Source: SB11 sp964584305 (lineage in GTDB: Bacteria > Bacteroidota > Bacteroidia > UBA8524). Taken from it: DNA of 64,000 nt. Shown here one piece after another: positions 50,943 through 59,336 of the stretch; the first letter of the stretch is position 1; every line of letters begins with the position of its first letter. Under the pieces are notes generated by a model that was not told where the DNA came from, made no database searches, and saw only the letters and a list, made by a program, of their open reading frames with translations. The position numbers and the translations under genes are program-made. Where the stretch lies: NCBI GenBank assembly GCA_964584305.1, contig CAZOZL010000004.1, forward strand, positions 124,001-188,000, in the 5' to 3' direction.

Positions 50943-51713
50943 ATGAAGACAAAGAAAGAGATAGTAGAGAATTGGCTTACCCGCTATACCAATAGCCCAT
51001 TGGATAATTTTGGAGAATATATTTTGCTTACCAATTTTAGTGGTTATGTAGTACGTTTTGCAAAAAAATTTGATGTAAAAATATATGGTAAGGGTAAAGC
51101 CATGCAAATGGCAACTGCCAATAATATAAGTATAATAAACTTTGGTATGGGTAGCCCCAATGCTGCAACAGTAATGGATTTGCTAACGGCTATCCACCCA
51201 AAAGCAGTACTGTTTTTGGGCAAATGCGGTGGGCTGAAACGCAAGAATAAAATAGGCGATTTAATACTACCTATTGCCGCTATACGTGGTGAGGGGACAT
51301 CAAACGATTATTTACCACCCGAAGTGCCTGCCCTGCCTTCGTTTGCTTTACAAAAAGCTATAAGTAGTACTATAAGAGATTTTAATAGCGATTATTGGAC
51401 GGGGACAGTTTATACCACCAATCGCCGCGTTTGGGAGCATGATAAGGAGTTTAAAAAATACCTTCGCATACTTAGGGCTATGGCGGTAGATATGGAAACG
51501 GCTACTATTTTTACCGTAGGTTTTGCCAATGAAATACCCAGTGGTGCATTACTATTGGTAAGCGACCAACCTATGATAGCTGAAGGAGTAAAAACTGCTG
51601 AAAGTGATAAAGAAGTAACCGAAAATTTTGTTGAGAAGCACATACAAATAGGCATAGAATCGCTATGTAAATTACGTGATGATAATATTACAGTAAAACA
51701 CTTGCTGTTTTAA
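50943..51713 (+). CDS. amn: AMP nucleosidase
   Basis: The 256-residue protein belongs to the nucleoside-phosphorylase superfamily in its AMP nucleosidase branch. Evidence: GKAMQMATANNISIINFGMG, LLTAIHPKAVLFLGKCGGL, KIGDLILPIAAIRGEGTSND, TTNRRVWEHDKEF, and the acidic pair AVDMETATIFTVGFANEI followed by SGALLLVSDQPM. It hydrolyses AMP to adenine and ribose 5-phosphate. This short form lacks the regulatory N-terminal domain of the E. coli enzyme, as is usual in Bacteroidota. It is divergent from the nuclease gene and ended by a terminator shared with trxB. Confidence 0.9.
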   Translation: MKTKKEIVENWLTRYTNSPLDNFGEYILLTNFSGYVVRFAKKFDVKIYGKGKAMQMATANNISIINFGMGSPNAATVMDLLTAIHPKAVLFLGKCGGLKRKNKIGDLILPIAAIRGEGTSNDYLPPEVPALPSFALQKAISSTIRDFNSDYWTGTVYTTNRRVWEHDKEFKKYLRILRAMAVDMETATIFTVGFANEIPSGALLLVSDQPMIAEGVKTAESDKEVTENFVEKHIQIGIESLCKLRDDNITVKHLLF

Positions 51714-51822
51714 GATTTGTAACTGATTCATTTTTCTTTTGTAGGAGTGATGGGGTATATGGTGTATGAAAGCTCGAAAAATATACCAAAATAAGATTAA
51801 CTATTGTGAAATGTTAATACAC

Positions 51823-51861
51823 AAAAAAAATCCTCCATAAATTTTTTATGGAGGATTTTTT
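51823..51861. terminator. bidirectional intrinsic terminator between amn and trxB
   Basis: AAAAATCCTCCATAA and TTATGGAGGATTTTT pair perfectly (15 bp) around ATTTT, with A and T runs on both sides. Confidence 0.92.
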
Positions 51862-51883
51862 ACTTGAAACTATTTTGAATAGA

Positions 51884-52858
51884 TTAAACTCCTTGCTCCA
51901 TAGCAGCCATCGATTTTTTTTCGCCTAAGTATCTTTCAGCATCCAAAGCAGCCATACAACCTGTACCTGCGGCTGTTACTGCTTGGCGGTATATTTTATC
52001 TTGTGCATCACCACAAGCAAACACGCCTTCAATATTTGTTTTAGTACTATCAGGCTGAGTAATAATGTAGCCCTGCTCATCCATGTTTATATAGTCAGCA
52101 AATATTTTAGTGTTGGGGGTATGCCCAATAGCCACAAAAAAGCCATCTATTGCAATTTCTTTCTTCTCGCCTGTTTGGTTATTTACTACACGCACTCCTT
52201 CTACCACTGCATCACCAAGCACTTCATCAGTTTCGGTATTAAAAAATATTTCTATATTAGGTGTATTTTTAACACGGTGCTGCATAGCTTTACTTGCCCT
52301 AAACTCATCACGACGCACCAACATATATACTTTTTTGCAAATTTTTGCTAAGTAGCTGGCTTCTTCGCAAGCGGTATCACCAGCACCTACTATGGCAACT
52401 TCTTTACCTCGGTAAAAAAAGCCATCACAAACAGCACAGGCAGAAACTCCGCCACCGTTGTTTTTAAATTTCTCTTCGCTGGGTATGCCCAACCATTTTG
52501 CCGAAGCACCAGTAGAAATTAGTACACTATCAGCGGTTATGTTTTTTGTTTCATCTACCACTACTTTATGCGGTGTTACCGAAAAATCTACCGAGGTTAT
52601 CATGCCAAAACGTACATCAGTACCTAAGCGTTTGGCTTGTTCTTTGAATAGTTCCATCATTTGCGGACCTTCAACCCCATTTGGAAAACCAGGGTAGTTT
52701 TCTACTTCAGTAGTAATGGTAAGCTGCCCACCAGGTTGCATTCCTTCATATAAAACAGGTTTCATATCTGCACGTGCGGCATATATAGCAGCAGTATAGC
52801 CAGCAGGTCCAGAACCTATAATAAGGCATTCTACGTGTTCGTTATTTTCAGTACTCAT
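51884..52858 (-). CDS. trxB: thioredoxin-disulfide reductase
   Basis: The ATG at 52858 (MSTENNEHVE) is chosen; the longer frame would begin at TTG. The 324-residue flavoprotein has the FAD motif CLIIGSGPAGYTAAIYAARA, the redox pair SACAVCDGFFYRG (CAVC), the NADPH motif VAIVGAGDTACEEASYLAK, and the late FAD motif GVFACGDAQDKIYRQAVTA. It passes electrons from NADPH to thioredoxin (trxA at 29.0 kb). A short tail MAAMEQGV ends the protein. It is convergent with amn through a bidirectional terminator. Confidence 0.95.
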   Translation of the reverse strand: MSTENNEHVECLIIGSGPAGYTAAIYAARADMKPVLYEGMQPGGQLTITTEVENYPGFPNGVEGPQMMELFKEQAKRLGTDVRFGMITSVDFSVTPHKVVVDETKNITADSVLISTGASAKWLGIPSEEKFKNNGGGVSACAVCDGFFYRGKEVAIVGAGDTACEEASYLAKICKKVYMLVRRDEFRASKAMQHRVKNTPNIEIFFNTETDEVLGDAVVEGVRVVNNQTGEKKEIAIDGFFVAIGHTPNTKIFADYINMDEQGYIITQPDSTKTNIEGVFACGDAQDKIYRQAVTAAGTGCMAALDAERYLGEKKSMAAMEQGV

Positions 52859-52942
52859 AGTATTTTGTATTTCACAACTTTTTGTCAAAGATGGGCAAAT
52901 TTCTTACCAAGCCTTCAATAATCCAACTTTGTGATATAAAAA

Positions 52943-54202
52943 TCAAAAAATGTGCAAGAATGCTGGTTTTTTCAATGCTGATTGAGAAATTGTAATATTT
53001 ATGTGCAAAGCCACGATATTAGCCATTAGTCCATTACTACGCCTATAATGGCTATACCTTACATCTAAACTTTTAAATGTGGTAACACTACTTCTTGTAT
53101 AAGGAACTTTAAAACGCCCTATACCATACAATGGCGATAACCTAAAACCAACACCGTATTTAGAACTATTTAGCCCTGCTAAATCAAAATCAGAGGTATA
53201 AAAATCTTCTGATATAGAATGTGTTTTATATTCACCAAAGTATTTTGCTGCCGTTTGTTCATGGTATCTATAAAATGGATATATTACTAAAGAGTTTGAT
53301 ACTTTTATAGGGAGTTCTATATTAATTGTATTGGCATTTACGCCCCAGTTGTCCCAGTAATAACGGTAATATGCCCGCAATACAAAAAAATCATTAATAA
53401 AATAATTGAACCGTAAAGCCACAGGAAACTTTACCCTACCAGTGGGTAGGAGCTCAATTTTAGCGGTATCTTGTTCTTTAAAATATACTCTATGAAAAGG
53501 GGTAGATAATAAACCTGATTGCAAAACAACATCAGACGATATTGATGCTTGAATTTTTTTGCTCAATACAAATGAACCTGTGGTAGAAAAATTAAATGTT
53601 TGGCGCACATTGCCTGCTACCTCATCAATACCATTCCCTCTAAGCTCAAAGGGGTAAAAAACTTTCCAAACATCGTAAAAGTAGTTAGCATAAAACGAGA
53701 TTTCACGATTATTATTTTTTGATGCTTTGCTATATGACCCGCCTATCTGAAATGAGCTAACATCATACTCTTGCGAAAAACCTAATGAAACCCCTTTGCT
53801 GGTGTTTTTTTGATTGTTTTTAATCTTGCCTCCAATAGTAAAATACGACCTTGTATCATCACCTGATGCGCTCGAAATATTATTGGGGTCGGTCTGTCCA
53901 ATATCAATATTATTTGATGATGCTGATGTATAAAAATCTACTCCGCCAGAAACAAATAAACTTCTTATAGTATCTATGGGTACATTTATAGTAATAATAT
54001 TGGCAATATCTGATAACTTCTCCGTACCTATTCCGCCTGTAACGGGTGAGTTGTTTCCATCTTGTTCATAATAACTTGATACAAAGTCTATGGTTATATC
54101 ATCTAAATGTATTTTAGCACTGTCTGCCTTTTGCGCGCTTGCTTGTATCCCAAAAACAACGAGTAGGAGTATAAAAATTATATTTTTTAATTGCACCCAC
54201 AT
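52943..54202 (-). CDS. DUF3570 outer-membrane protein
   Basis: The 419-residue protein begins with a signal peptide (NIIFILLLVVFGIQASAQ). It continues with DITIDFVSSYYEQDGNNSPV and TEKLSDIANIITINVPIDTI and barrel strands (FVLRAYYRYYWDNWGVNANT, YGVGFRLSPLYGIGRF), ending IVALHINITISQ plus a short tail. The start and SPVTGG/ DRISGASRLY-like pattern match DUF3570, a family of predicted outer-membrane barrels. The role is unknown. It is the last gene of a coupled four-gene set (thioredoxin, ApbE, DUF4266, DUF3570); its ATG lies 16 nt inside the DUF4266 gene. Confidence 0.87.
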   Translation of the reverse strand: MWVQLKNIIFILLLVVFGIQASAQKADSAKIHLDDITIDFVSSYYEQDGNNSPVTGGIGTEKLSDIANIITINVPIDTIRSLFVSGGVDFYTSASSNNIDIGQTDPNNISSASGDDTRSYFTIGGKIKNNQKNTSKGVSLGFSQEYDVSSFQIGGSYSKASKNNNREISFYANYFYDVWKVFYPFELRGNGIDEVAGNVRQTFNFSTTGSFVLSKKIQASISSDVVLQSGLLSTPFHRVYFKEQDTAKIELLPTGRVKFPVALRFNYFINDFFVLRAYYRYYWDNWGVNANTINIELPIKVSNSLVIYPFYRYHEQTAAKYFGEYKTHSISEDFYTSDFDLAGLNSSKYGVGFRLSPLYGIGRFKVPYTRSSVTTFKSLDVRYSHYRRSNGLMANIVALHINITISQSALKKPAFLHIF

Positions 54203-54408
54203 CCTCCTCCTGTTTTTCCACCATTTCCGCCTGCTGCGCCCTCCCTATATGTTTCAAAGCTAATTTCTCCCACCTCTATGGGTTTATCAGCAAGCTCCAT
54301 ATCTTTATCGTTTAAATACATTTTTTGGTATTCTTTTACGCTTACACAGCTTGAAAAAGCCATGAGTACTATGGGTATTAAAATAATGAGCTTCCTTTTT
54401 TTAGTCAT
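54187..54408 (-). CDS. DUF4266 lipoprotein with a Gly/Cys tail
   Basis: The 73-residue precursor has a lipobox MTKKRKLIILIPIVLMAFSSC with the acylated cysteine at residue 21. It then has the DUF4266 core SVKEYQKMYLNDKDMEL and FETYREGAAG, and the tail GGNGGKTGGGCGCN. The GGGCGC end with two cysteines is the family hallmark and looks like a metal or thiol site, or a modification target. It is encoded between apbE (8-nt overlap) and the DUF3570 barrel gene (16-nt overlap), so all three must be translated in a fixed order. The function is not known to me. Confidence 0.88.
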   Translation of the reverse strand: MTKKRKLIILIPIVLMAFSSCVSVKEYQKMYLNDKDMELADKPIEVGEISFETYREGAAGGNGGKTGGGCGCN

Positions 54409-55399
54409 TCTTTACAAAATTAAGTTTAATGTTTTTTGAGTAATGTATTTTATTCCCCTCATCAATAATCATACATTCTACACCTGTTAATTTATTTATT
54501 AGTTGCAGCCCATTTTTTACTCCCAATACAAAAACTGTTGTTGCTAATCCGTCAGCCAATTCAGCAGTTTCACAAATAGTGGTAACGCTTTTTATGCCCG
54601 CAACGGGCCAGCCTGTTTTTGGGTTAACAATGTGGCAGTATCTTTTTCCATTAATGGTGATATACTTCTCGTAATTGCCCGATGTAGCCACAGCCATATT
54701 ACTAATGTTTAACCACGAGAGTACATTAGTTTTATTATTAGGGTTGGCAATACCAATAGTCCAAGGTTTACCATTCAATTTTTGTCCCCAAGAAATTAAA
54801 TCGCCCCCTGCATTAATAACTCCTGAATTTGCTCCATTAGCTTGCATTAGCTGCTTTGCTTTATCAGCGGCATATCCTTTTCCTATTGCACCAAAACCAA
54901 TTTTCATTCCCTTGTCTTTTAAAAAAACAGTTAGGGTGGCAGTGTCTAATACAATATTGTTATAGTTGATTTTACTAACAGATTGTTTGATGGCATTTTT
55001 GCTCGGTAGTGTGGTATAAGTACTATCAAACCTCCATATTTTATCTAATGATGCAAAGGAAATATCAAAATACCCATTTGAAATTTGAGATAATTTTTTA
55101 GCCCTGTAAATTAGATTAAACAAATCTTTACTTACTATAACAGGTTTAATCCCCGCATTAGTATTTATTAAAGTTGTTTGCGAACTTGCTTTCCATGACG
55201 AGATTTGTTTCTCTATCCTTGTAATTTCACTTATCCCAATAACAATACTTTTTTTAGCCTCTACATAGTTTTTATGAACGGCAGTAATTTTAAAAGCCAC
55301 CCCCATTAGTAATGTATCTTTTGAAACGGTAATTAAATTTTGAGCGTTAGCTATATTTAATCCGCAAAAAAACATGAAAGTTAATACTACTAAACGCAT
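54401..55399 (-). CDS. apbE: FAD:protein FMN transferase (ApbE), secreted
   Basis: The 332-residue protein has a signal peptide (LVVLTFMFFCGLNIANAQ). The ApbE core follows: ISNGYFDISFASLDKIWRFD, MKIGFGAIGKGYAADKAKQL, ANSGVINAGGDLISWGQ, RYCHIVNPKTGWPVAGIKSV and CETAELADGLATTVFVLG, which carry the FAD- and magnesium-binding residues. ApbE attaches FMN covalently to Thr/Ser in partner proteins in the periplasm. No canonical (S/T)GA(S/T) target motif is seen in the neighbouring DUF4266 and DUF3570 proteins. It starts at the thioredoxin-like gene's stop (TAATG). Confidence 0.93.
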   Translation of the reverse strand: MRLVVLTFMFFCGLNIANAQNLITVSKDTLLMGVAFKITAVHKNYVEAKKSIVIGISEITRIEKQISSWKASSQTTLINTNAGIKPVIVSKDLFNLIYRAKKLSQISNGYFDISFASLDKIWRFDSTYTTLPSKNAIKQSVSKINYNNIVLDTATLTVFLKDKGMKIGFGAIGKGYAADKAKQLMQANGANSGVINAGGDLISWGQKLNGKPWTIGIANPNNKTNVLSWLNISNMAVATSGNYEKYITINGKRYCHIVNPKTGWPVAGIKSVTTICETAELADGLATTVFVLGVKNGLQLINKLTGVECMIIDEGNKIHYSKNIKLNFVKND

Positions 55400-55854
55400 T
55401 AATTAGCACTGATAATCGTTTTAATATTAGCTATATACTCATCAACGGTGTTTAGCGGGTATTGCATCACCTTTATAAGATTGCCATTATGGTCTATAAC
55501 CACCGTTTTTGGGAAAGCCCCTTTAGTATTGTACTTTTCAGCAAGTTGTTCATTTTGTTGAGTTAATTCTTTAGACAAGCGATTTTTTCTTTTTTTAGGA
55601 AAATCAGCAACAAGTAAGACAATACTTTTTTTGGCAAAACTTAAAAAAGCCGAATCATTAAACAATTTCCGTTCTAATTTTATACAGTTGCCGCACCAGT
55701 CAGAACCTGAAAACCGAAGTAAAATATACTTGTTTTGCTTCTCGGCTAATTCCGTAGCTTTTGAATAATCGGTTAACCAATCGCTTGTACCACCAGTGAA
55801 ACCTAATGTTATGCCTAATAGTACACAAAGAAATATAAACGTAGCCTTACTCAT
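55399..55854 (-). CDS. secreted thioredoxin-fold protein, first gene of the ApbE/DUF4266/DUF3570 operon
   Basis: The 151-residue protein has a signal peptide (ATFIFLCVLLGITLGFTGG) and a thioredoxin fold. The redox motif is GSDWCGNCIKLERK with the pair at residues 54 and 57, and the cis-proline is in KGAFPKTVVIDHNGN. It resembles the Thioredoxin_7/DsbD-C type group. A TATTTTTG box lies at 55902-55909, upstream of its ATG. Its stop overlaps the ApbE start by 1 nt. It may keep thiols such as the DUF4266 cysteines reduced, which is inference from operon structure. Confidence 0.9.
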   Translation of the reverse strand: MSKATFIFLCVLLGITLGFTGGTSDWLTDYSKATELAEKQNKYILLRFSGSDWCGNCIKLERKLFNDSAFLSFAKKSIVLLVADFPKKRKNRLSKELTQQNEQLAEKYNTKGAFPKTVVIDHNGNLIKVMQYPLNTVDEYIANIKTIISAN

Positions 55855-55901
55855 AGTTTGTTTGAAATTATATGGTATGTACTAACCCATATACATAACT
55901 G

Positions 55902-55909
55902 CAAAAATA
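55902..55909 (-). promoter_or_regulatory. TAnnTTTG box for the thioredoxin/ApbE operon
   Basis: Minus-strand TATTTTTG is exact, 47 nt upstream of the first ATG. Confidence 0.45.
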
Positions 55910-55976
55910 TATATAAAATTGTAATCACAGCTACCCTACTACTTCGAGGTTATGTTAAAATGCAAATACCATAAGC

Positions 55977-56013
55977 AAAAGTCCTTTAAGGTATCTATCT
56001 CAAAGGACTTTTA
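55977..56013. terminator. hairpin terminator after the barrel gene
   Basis: AAAAGTCCTTT (55977-55987) pairs with AAAGGACTTTT (56002-56012). It lies just past the stop of the 56.0-kb gene and before the promoter of the thioredoxin/ApbE operon, so it separates the two operons. Confidence 0.8.
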
Positions 56014-56031
56014 GTATTATTCAATGTTAGG

Positions 56032-56634
56032 TTAGAAAGTATAGCCAAGATGCACGGCTGCAAACATCAGAATTGGAGAGACATCGTACTCCGAACTTCC
56101 AAGTTTATTTTTCCCGCCAGTTTTTGAAGTGTAAGCCATACCTGCCCATGTTTTTATGTAGAAACCATTATTTTTGAATGGCTTGAAGGTGTACCCTGCG
56201 TAACCCATTGCTAAAAAAGTGTTAAATTTTTCTGAACCAGTTTCGTTATTTTTTTCTATTTTATATGTGTGTGTAGCAAGCTGAGTACCAACAAAAAAGT
56301 TCTTGTTGACCTCTGAAAAATGATACTCGCCAAATAACCCTACCCCTTGTAACCTTACATTCCATCCTTTGTTTTTGTTTTTGGGATTAAAACCTACAAT
56401 CAAGTCAGGAAAATCCATAGCATAAACACCAATACCAATTAAAAGATGTTTGCTGTTTTTGGGTTTAACTCTTAAATGAAATGCGTACCCCTTAAAAGCA
56501 AAAGTTGCAGGGTCAATTTCTATTGAAAATTTTGTTTTACCTGTTTCAGTAGTTTCTTTTTGTTGAGCAGAAACTGAAATGCTCATTACGATTATTAGCG
56601 TTGCAGCTAATATTACTTTACTAAATGTTCTCAT
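56032..56634 (-). CDS. small outer-membrane beta-barrel protein
   Basis: The 200-residue protein has a signal peptide (VILAATLIIVMSISVSAQ) and a single eight-strand-like barrel (FAFKGYAFHLRVKPKNSKHL, WNVRLQGVGLFGEYHF, FFVGTQLATHTYKI, GFYIKTWAGMAYTSK), ending VSPILMFAAVHLGYTF with a terminal phenylalanine. No family is assigned. It is the third gene after Rrf2 and the methyltransferase on the same strand, 59 nt behind the latter, so they probably share a transcript. Cargo or ligand unknown. Confidence 0.75.
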   Translation of the reverse strand: MRTFSKVILAATLIIVMSISVSAQQKETTETGKTKFSIEIDPATFAFKGYAFHLRVKPKNSKHLLIGIGVYAMDFPDLIVGFNPKNKNKGWNVRLQGVGLFGEYHFSEVNKNFFVGTQLATHTYKIEKNNETGSEKFNTFLAMGYAGYTFKPFKNNGFYIKTWAGMAYTSKTGGKNKLGSSEYDVSPILMFAAVHLGYTF

Positions 56635-56693
56635 TTTATTTGTTTTTAATTGTTATACTATATATTTATTATATTTAGATTAGTTAAAAAAAA

Positions 56694-57305
56694 TTAGTAT
56701 TCTAACACCTCAAGTTGAGCAAAACCATTCATTATAATTTGTGATTTATAATGCAGCTTGTTTTCATTAGCATACTGCTTTAGGTATTTATTGTTTGTCC
56801 AAAGTACTGCACGATTTTTTGTAGCATTAAACCATACATAAATACCTAAGTTTTTAAGTGAAAAGTACCTTCTTGATAGGGTTACTATATTTCCTTTTCC
56901 CGTTGGTGTTAGTACAACTATTTTACCCTCTTTTTCTAATACTCTTTGAGCATCTTTGAGCATAAAATCGATATTTTCTTTTTCTAAATGGAAAAGAACA
57001 TTGCAAATTGTAACATAGTTGAAACTATTACTCGCAAATGGAAGTTCTTTATTCGCTTCAATTTTTAATACGCTAACGTTAGTTTCTTTTAGCTTAATTT
57101 TAGCTTCTTCAAGCATTTCTACATTTGTATCAACGCCAATACAATCAATTCCATTTTCGGTTGCTAATATTTGGATTAATTTTCCTGAACCCGTGCCAAT
57201 GTCTAACAGTTTACCTTTTTTATTGATTTCATTAATCACCGGATTTAAGAAAGAACGATACCATGGCTCTTCTTGAATATTGGAAAAGAATTTTGAAAAT
57301 TCCAT
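56694..57305 (-). CDS. class I SAM-dependent methyltransferase
   Basis: The 203-residue protein has motif I KGKLLDIGTGSGKLIQILAT, the acidic strand-2 end IGVDTNVEMLEEAK, then NSFNYVTICNVLFHLE and VLEKEGKIVVLTPTGKG, the UbiE/Methyltransf_11 pattern. The methyl acceptor is unknown. It lies 44 nt downstream of an Rrf2 repressor gene on the same strand and is followed by a small outer-membrane barrel, so the three look like a self-contained regulated operon. Confidence 0.88.
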   Translation of the reverse strand: MEFSKFFSNIQEEPWYRSFLNPVINEINKKGKLLDIGTGSGKLIQILATENGIDCIGVDTNVEMLEEAKIKLKETNVSVLKIEANKELPFASNSFNYVTICNVLFHLEKENIDFMLKDAQRVLEKEGKIVVLTPTGKGNIVTLSRRYFSLKNLGIYVWFNATKNRAVLWTNNKYLKQYANENKLHYKSQIIMNGFAQLEVLEY

Positions 57306-57349
57306 ATTTATTTACGATGTATTTAGTATATTAAGTTAAGATAAAAAAA

Positions 57350-57778
57350 TTAGTTATTCATTTCAGTCAAAATTTCTGCAATAGTCTTTTTTGCCAATTG
57401 GTTTTTTAATTTATTTTCAGCATCAGTTAAAATATTCTTAATTGACTTTTGGGCATTATTTGGTCTTTTTCCTTCGGCTAATATGTTAAAAGATGTTTGA
57501 AATAATGGTTTGCCTTTTTCCATTGCTTCTAAAATCTCTAATACAGTGATTTTTGATGGGTCTTTAATTAATCTAATTCCACCTAATTTACCTTCTCTAG
57601 TTTCGATGATATTTGCAATACTTAAATTTTTCAATATTTTTACTAAAGTGGGTTTAGGGATACTTAAATATTTAGAAATATCGGCAGTAGATAAAAATTC
57701 AAATTGCTTTTGTCTGATTTTATCAGAGATAAAAATGACCACTAATATAGATTTTGTAAAGGATAAAGAGTAGCTCAT
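57350..57778 (-). CDS. Rrf2-family transcriptional regulator without cysteines
   Basis: The 142-residue protein has the winged-helix Rrf2 layout: FLSTADISKYLSIPKPTLVK, then ILKNLSIANIIETREGKLGG (wing motif) and IRLIKDPSKITVLEILEAME. It contains no cysteine at all, so it cannot carry the Fe-S cluster that IscR/NsrR-type members use. It must sense a different signal, or none. It is the first gene of the operon with the methyltransferase and barrel genes. A palindrome overlaps its promoter and start codon, consistent with autorepression. Confidence 0.88.
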   Translation of the reverse strand: MSYSLSFTKSILVVIFISDKIRQKQFEFLSTADISKYLSIPKPTLVKILKNLSIANIIETREGKLGGIRLIKDPSKITVLEILEAMEKGKPLFQTSFNILAEGKRPNNAQKSIKNILTDAENKLKNQLAKKTIAEILTEMNN

Positions 57779-57804
57779 ACTTGATATTCTAAATATTTAG
57801 TATG
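57776..57804 (-). promoter_or_regulatory. probable autoregulatory operator of the Rrf2-type gene
   Basis: CATACT at 57776-57781 and AGTATG at 57799-57804 are inverted arms around the perfect palindrome CTAAATATTTAG (57789-57800). The element covers the ATG and the region just 3' of the -7 box at 57805-57812, so a bound dimer would block transcription start. Confidence 0.6.
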
Positions 57805-57812
57805 CAAACTTA
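57805..57812 (-). promoter_or_regulatory. TAnnTTTG box of the Rrf2 operon
   Basis: Minus-strand TAAGTTTG is exact, directly abutting the palindromic operator and 26 nt upstream of the ATG. Confidence 0.6.
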
Positions 57813-58023
57813 CACAATATTTCTATTCTTCCAGTTTTTTTCAAATGTTTTTATTTAGTGCAAGTCAAAATATTGCAAAAAATCCAATAGCTATGTAAGA
57901 GGTACATAGCCTAAAATTAGCCTTGCAACAGTCTTAAAACCAAAAAAGCGCACTATAAATACGCTTCATAAAGATAAAATATAAGGTTGAAGATAAGCGA
58001 AGTTAGAATTATGGTACTGTTTT

Positions 58024-59334
58024 TTACAAATTATTACCAATGGCTACATAGTAGGCATACTGTGCCTGATTATAAGCCGCTACGGCTTTTAAATAATCTA
58101 ATCTTAGTTTAATATAAATTTCTTGTGCTTGTACTATTTCTAAAGGACGTACTGTACCCAATTGTTGCCTTTGGATGCTTTGCTGCATGGCTTGCTCTGC
58201 TAATTTACTTCCTTCCAGTGCTATGTTTAATTGTTTTTTGGTGATGCTAATTTGTTGCCTTGCTGCAATCACCTCCTTGTTTATTGTAGCTTTGGTTTGT
58301 GCAATTTTATTTTCTTGTAAATCAATTTTTGCATTAAATTTCTTCAAATCTCCTTTGCGTACAAGCCTGCCCACTGGAATTCTCCATAGTAGTGATGCGT
58401 TAACCTCTGCGGTGGGGTTTATGGGTGTAAAAACATCTCCAAAATACGAAGTATAAGTTCCTACCCTTAGCTGGGGCAGTAAAAGCCCTGTGGTAGTCGT
58501 TCTTTTCTCTACCTTTAATGATTGTGATAGTAATGTCATCCCTTTCAGTTCGGGTCTGTTTTGATATACCGAGTCAAAAGAAACAGTATTTGTTTGGATA
58601 GATACAAGATTTAGCGGTGCTAAAACACTATCGGTTACTATTAGCTTTACTGTGGGGTCAATATTGAGTAGCTGGGTTAATATTGCTGATTTGTTATTAT
58701 ATTCTGTTTTTGCATTAAGCATTTCTATTTTTAAATGATTAAGGTTGCTTTTTGCCAACAACTCATCAGATTTGTAGCGTATTCCTGCGGCAACTTGTAC
58801 ACCCATTTGTTGTGCAATAGTATCGGCTTGGGCAGCCATTTGCTGGTAGGCGTTGTACTGTAATTGTGCTGTCAAAAAATGGTAATAGGCTTGCACTATT
58901 TGTAACAAGGCTTTGTTTTTTTGTGCTACCGATTGATATACCGTTGCTTTAGCTCTTAGTTTGGCAGCATTTGCCTTAAAAATACCCTCTCCAAAATTCC
59001 ATGAAGCATTTAAACCCATACCCCCCCAAAAACTTTGGCGATTTACTTCGGTAAACACCTTTCCGTCTCCATTTAGGGTATTACCCCATAGCTGGTGAAT
59101 AGCTATTCCTGCATAAATATTGGGCAGCCACCACTCTTTTGCTTTAACCACATTTGCCATTGCCAAGTTTTGTTGCAATTTGTACTCTTGTATGGTAAGG
59201 CTGTTTGCTCCGCCTAATTGCAAAACCGTTTCAAGGTTGATAGGCTGTATTTTATCCTGCGCTTCACTTGTATATGAAAACCCTGCAAGTAAAATAAACA
59301 GTACTACTATATGTTTACTAATATATGTTTTCAT
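58024..59334 (-). CDS. TolC-family outer-membrane efflux protein
   Basis: The 436-residue protein has a signal peptide (IVVLFILLAGFSYTSEAQ) and the TolC layout of long amphipathic helices with repeats: LQQNLAMANVVKAKEWWLPN, VAQKNKALLQIVQAYYHFLT, DELLAKSNLNHLKIEMLNAK and TVRPLEIVQAQEIYIKLRLD. It would form the trimeric outer-membrane channel of the RND pump whose permease and adaptor lie directly upstream (gap of 2 nt on each side). Substrate specificity cannot be read from it. Confidence 0.93.
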   Translation of the reverse strand: MKTYISKHIVVLFILLAGFSYTSEAQDKIQPINLETVLQLGGANSLTIQEYKLQQNLAMANVVKAKEWWLPNIYAGIAIHQLWGNTLNGDGKVFTEVNRQSFWGGMGLNASWNFGEGIFKANAAKLRAKATVYQSVAQKNKALLQIVQAYYHFLTAQLQYNAYQQMAAQADTIAQQMGVQVAAGIRYKSDELLAKSNLNHLKIEMLNAKTEYNNKSAILTQLLNIDPTVKLIVTDSVLAPLNLVSIQTNTVSFDSVYQNRPELKGMTLLSQSLKVEKRTTTTGLLLPQLRVGTYTSYFGDVFTPINPTAEVNASLLWRIPVGRLVRKGDLKKFNAKIDLQENKIAQTKATINKEVIAARQQISITKKQLNIALEGSKLAEQAMQQSIQRQQLGTVRPLEIVQAQEIYIKLRLDYLKAVAAYNQAQYAYYVAIGNNL

Positions 59335-59336
59335 AA

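Noticed and set aside
52943..54408. Search for an ApbE flavinylation site in the DUF3570 and DUF4266 proteins
   Set aside because: No (S/T)GA(S/T) motif was found in either, so no target residue is proposed.
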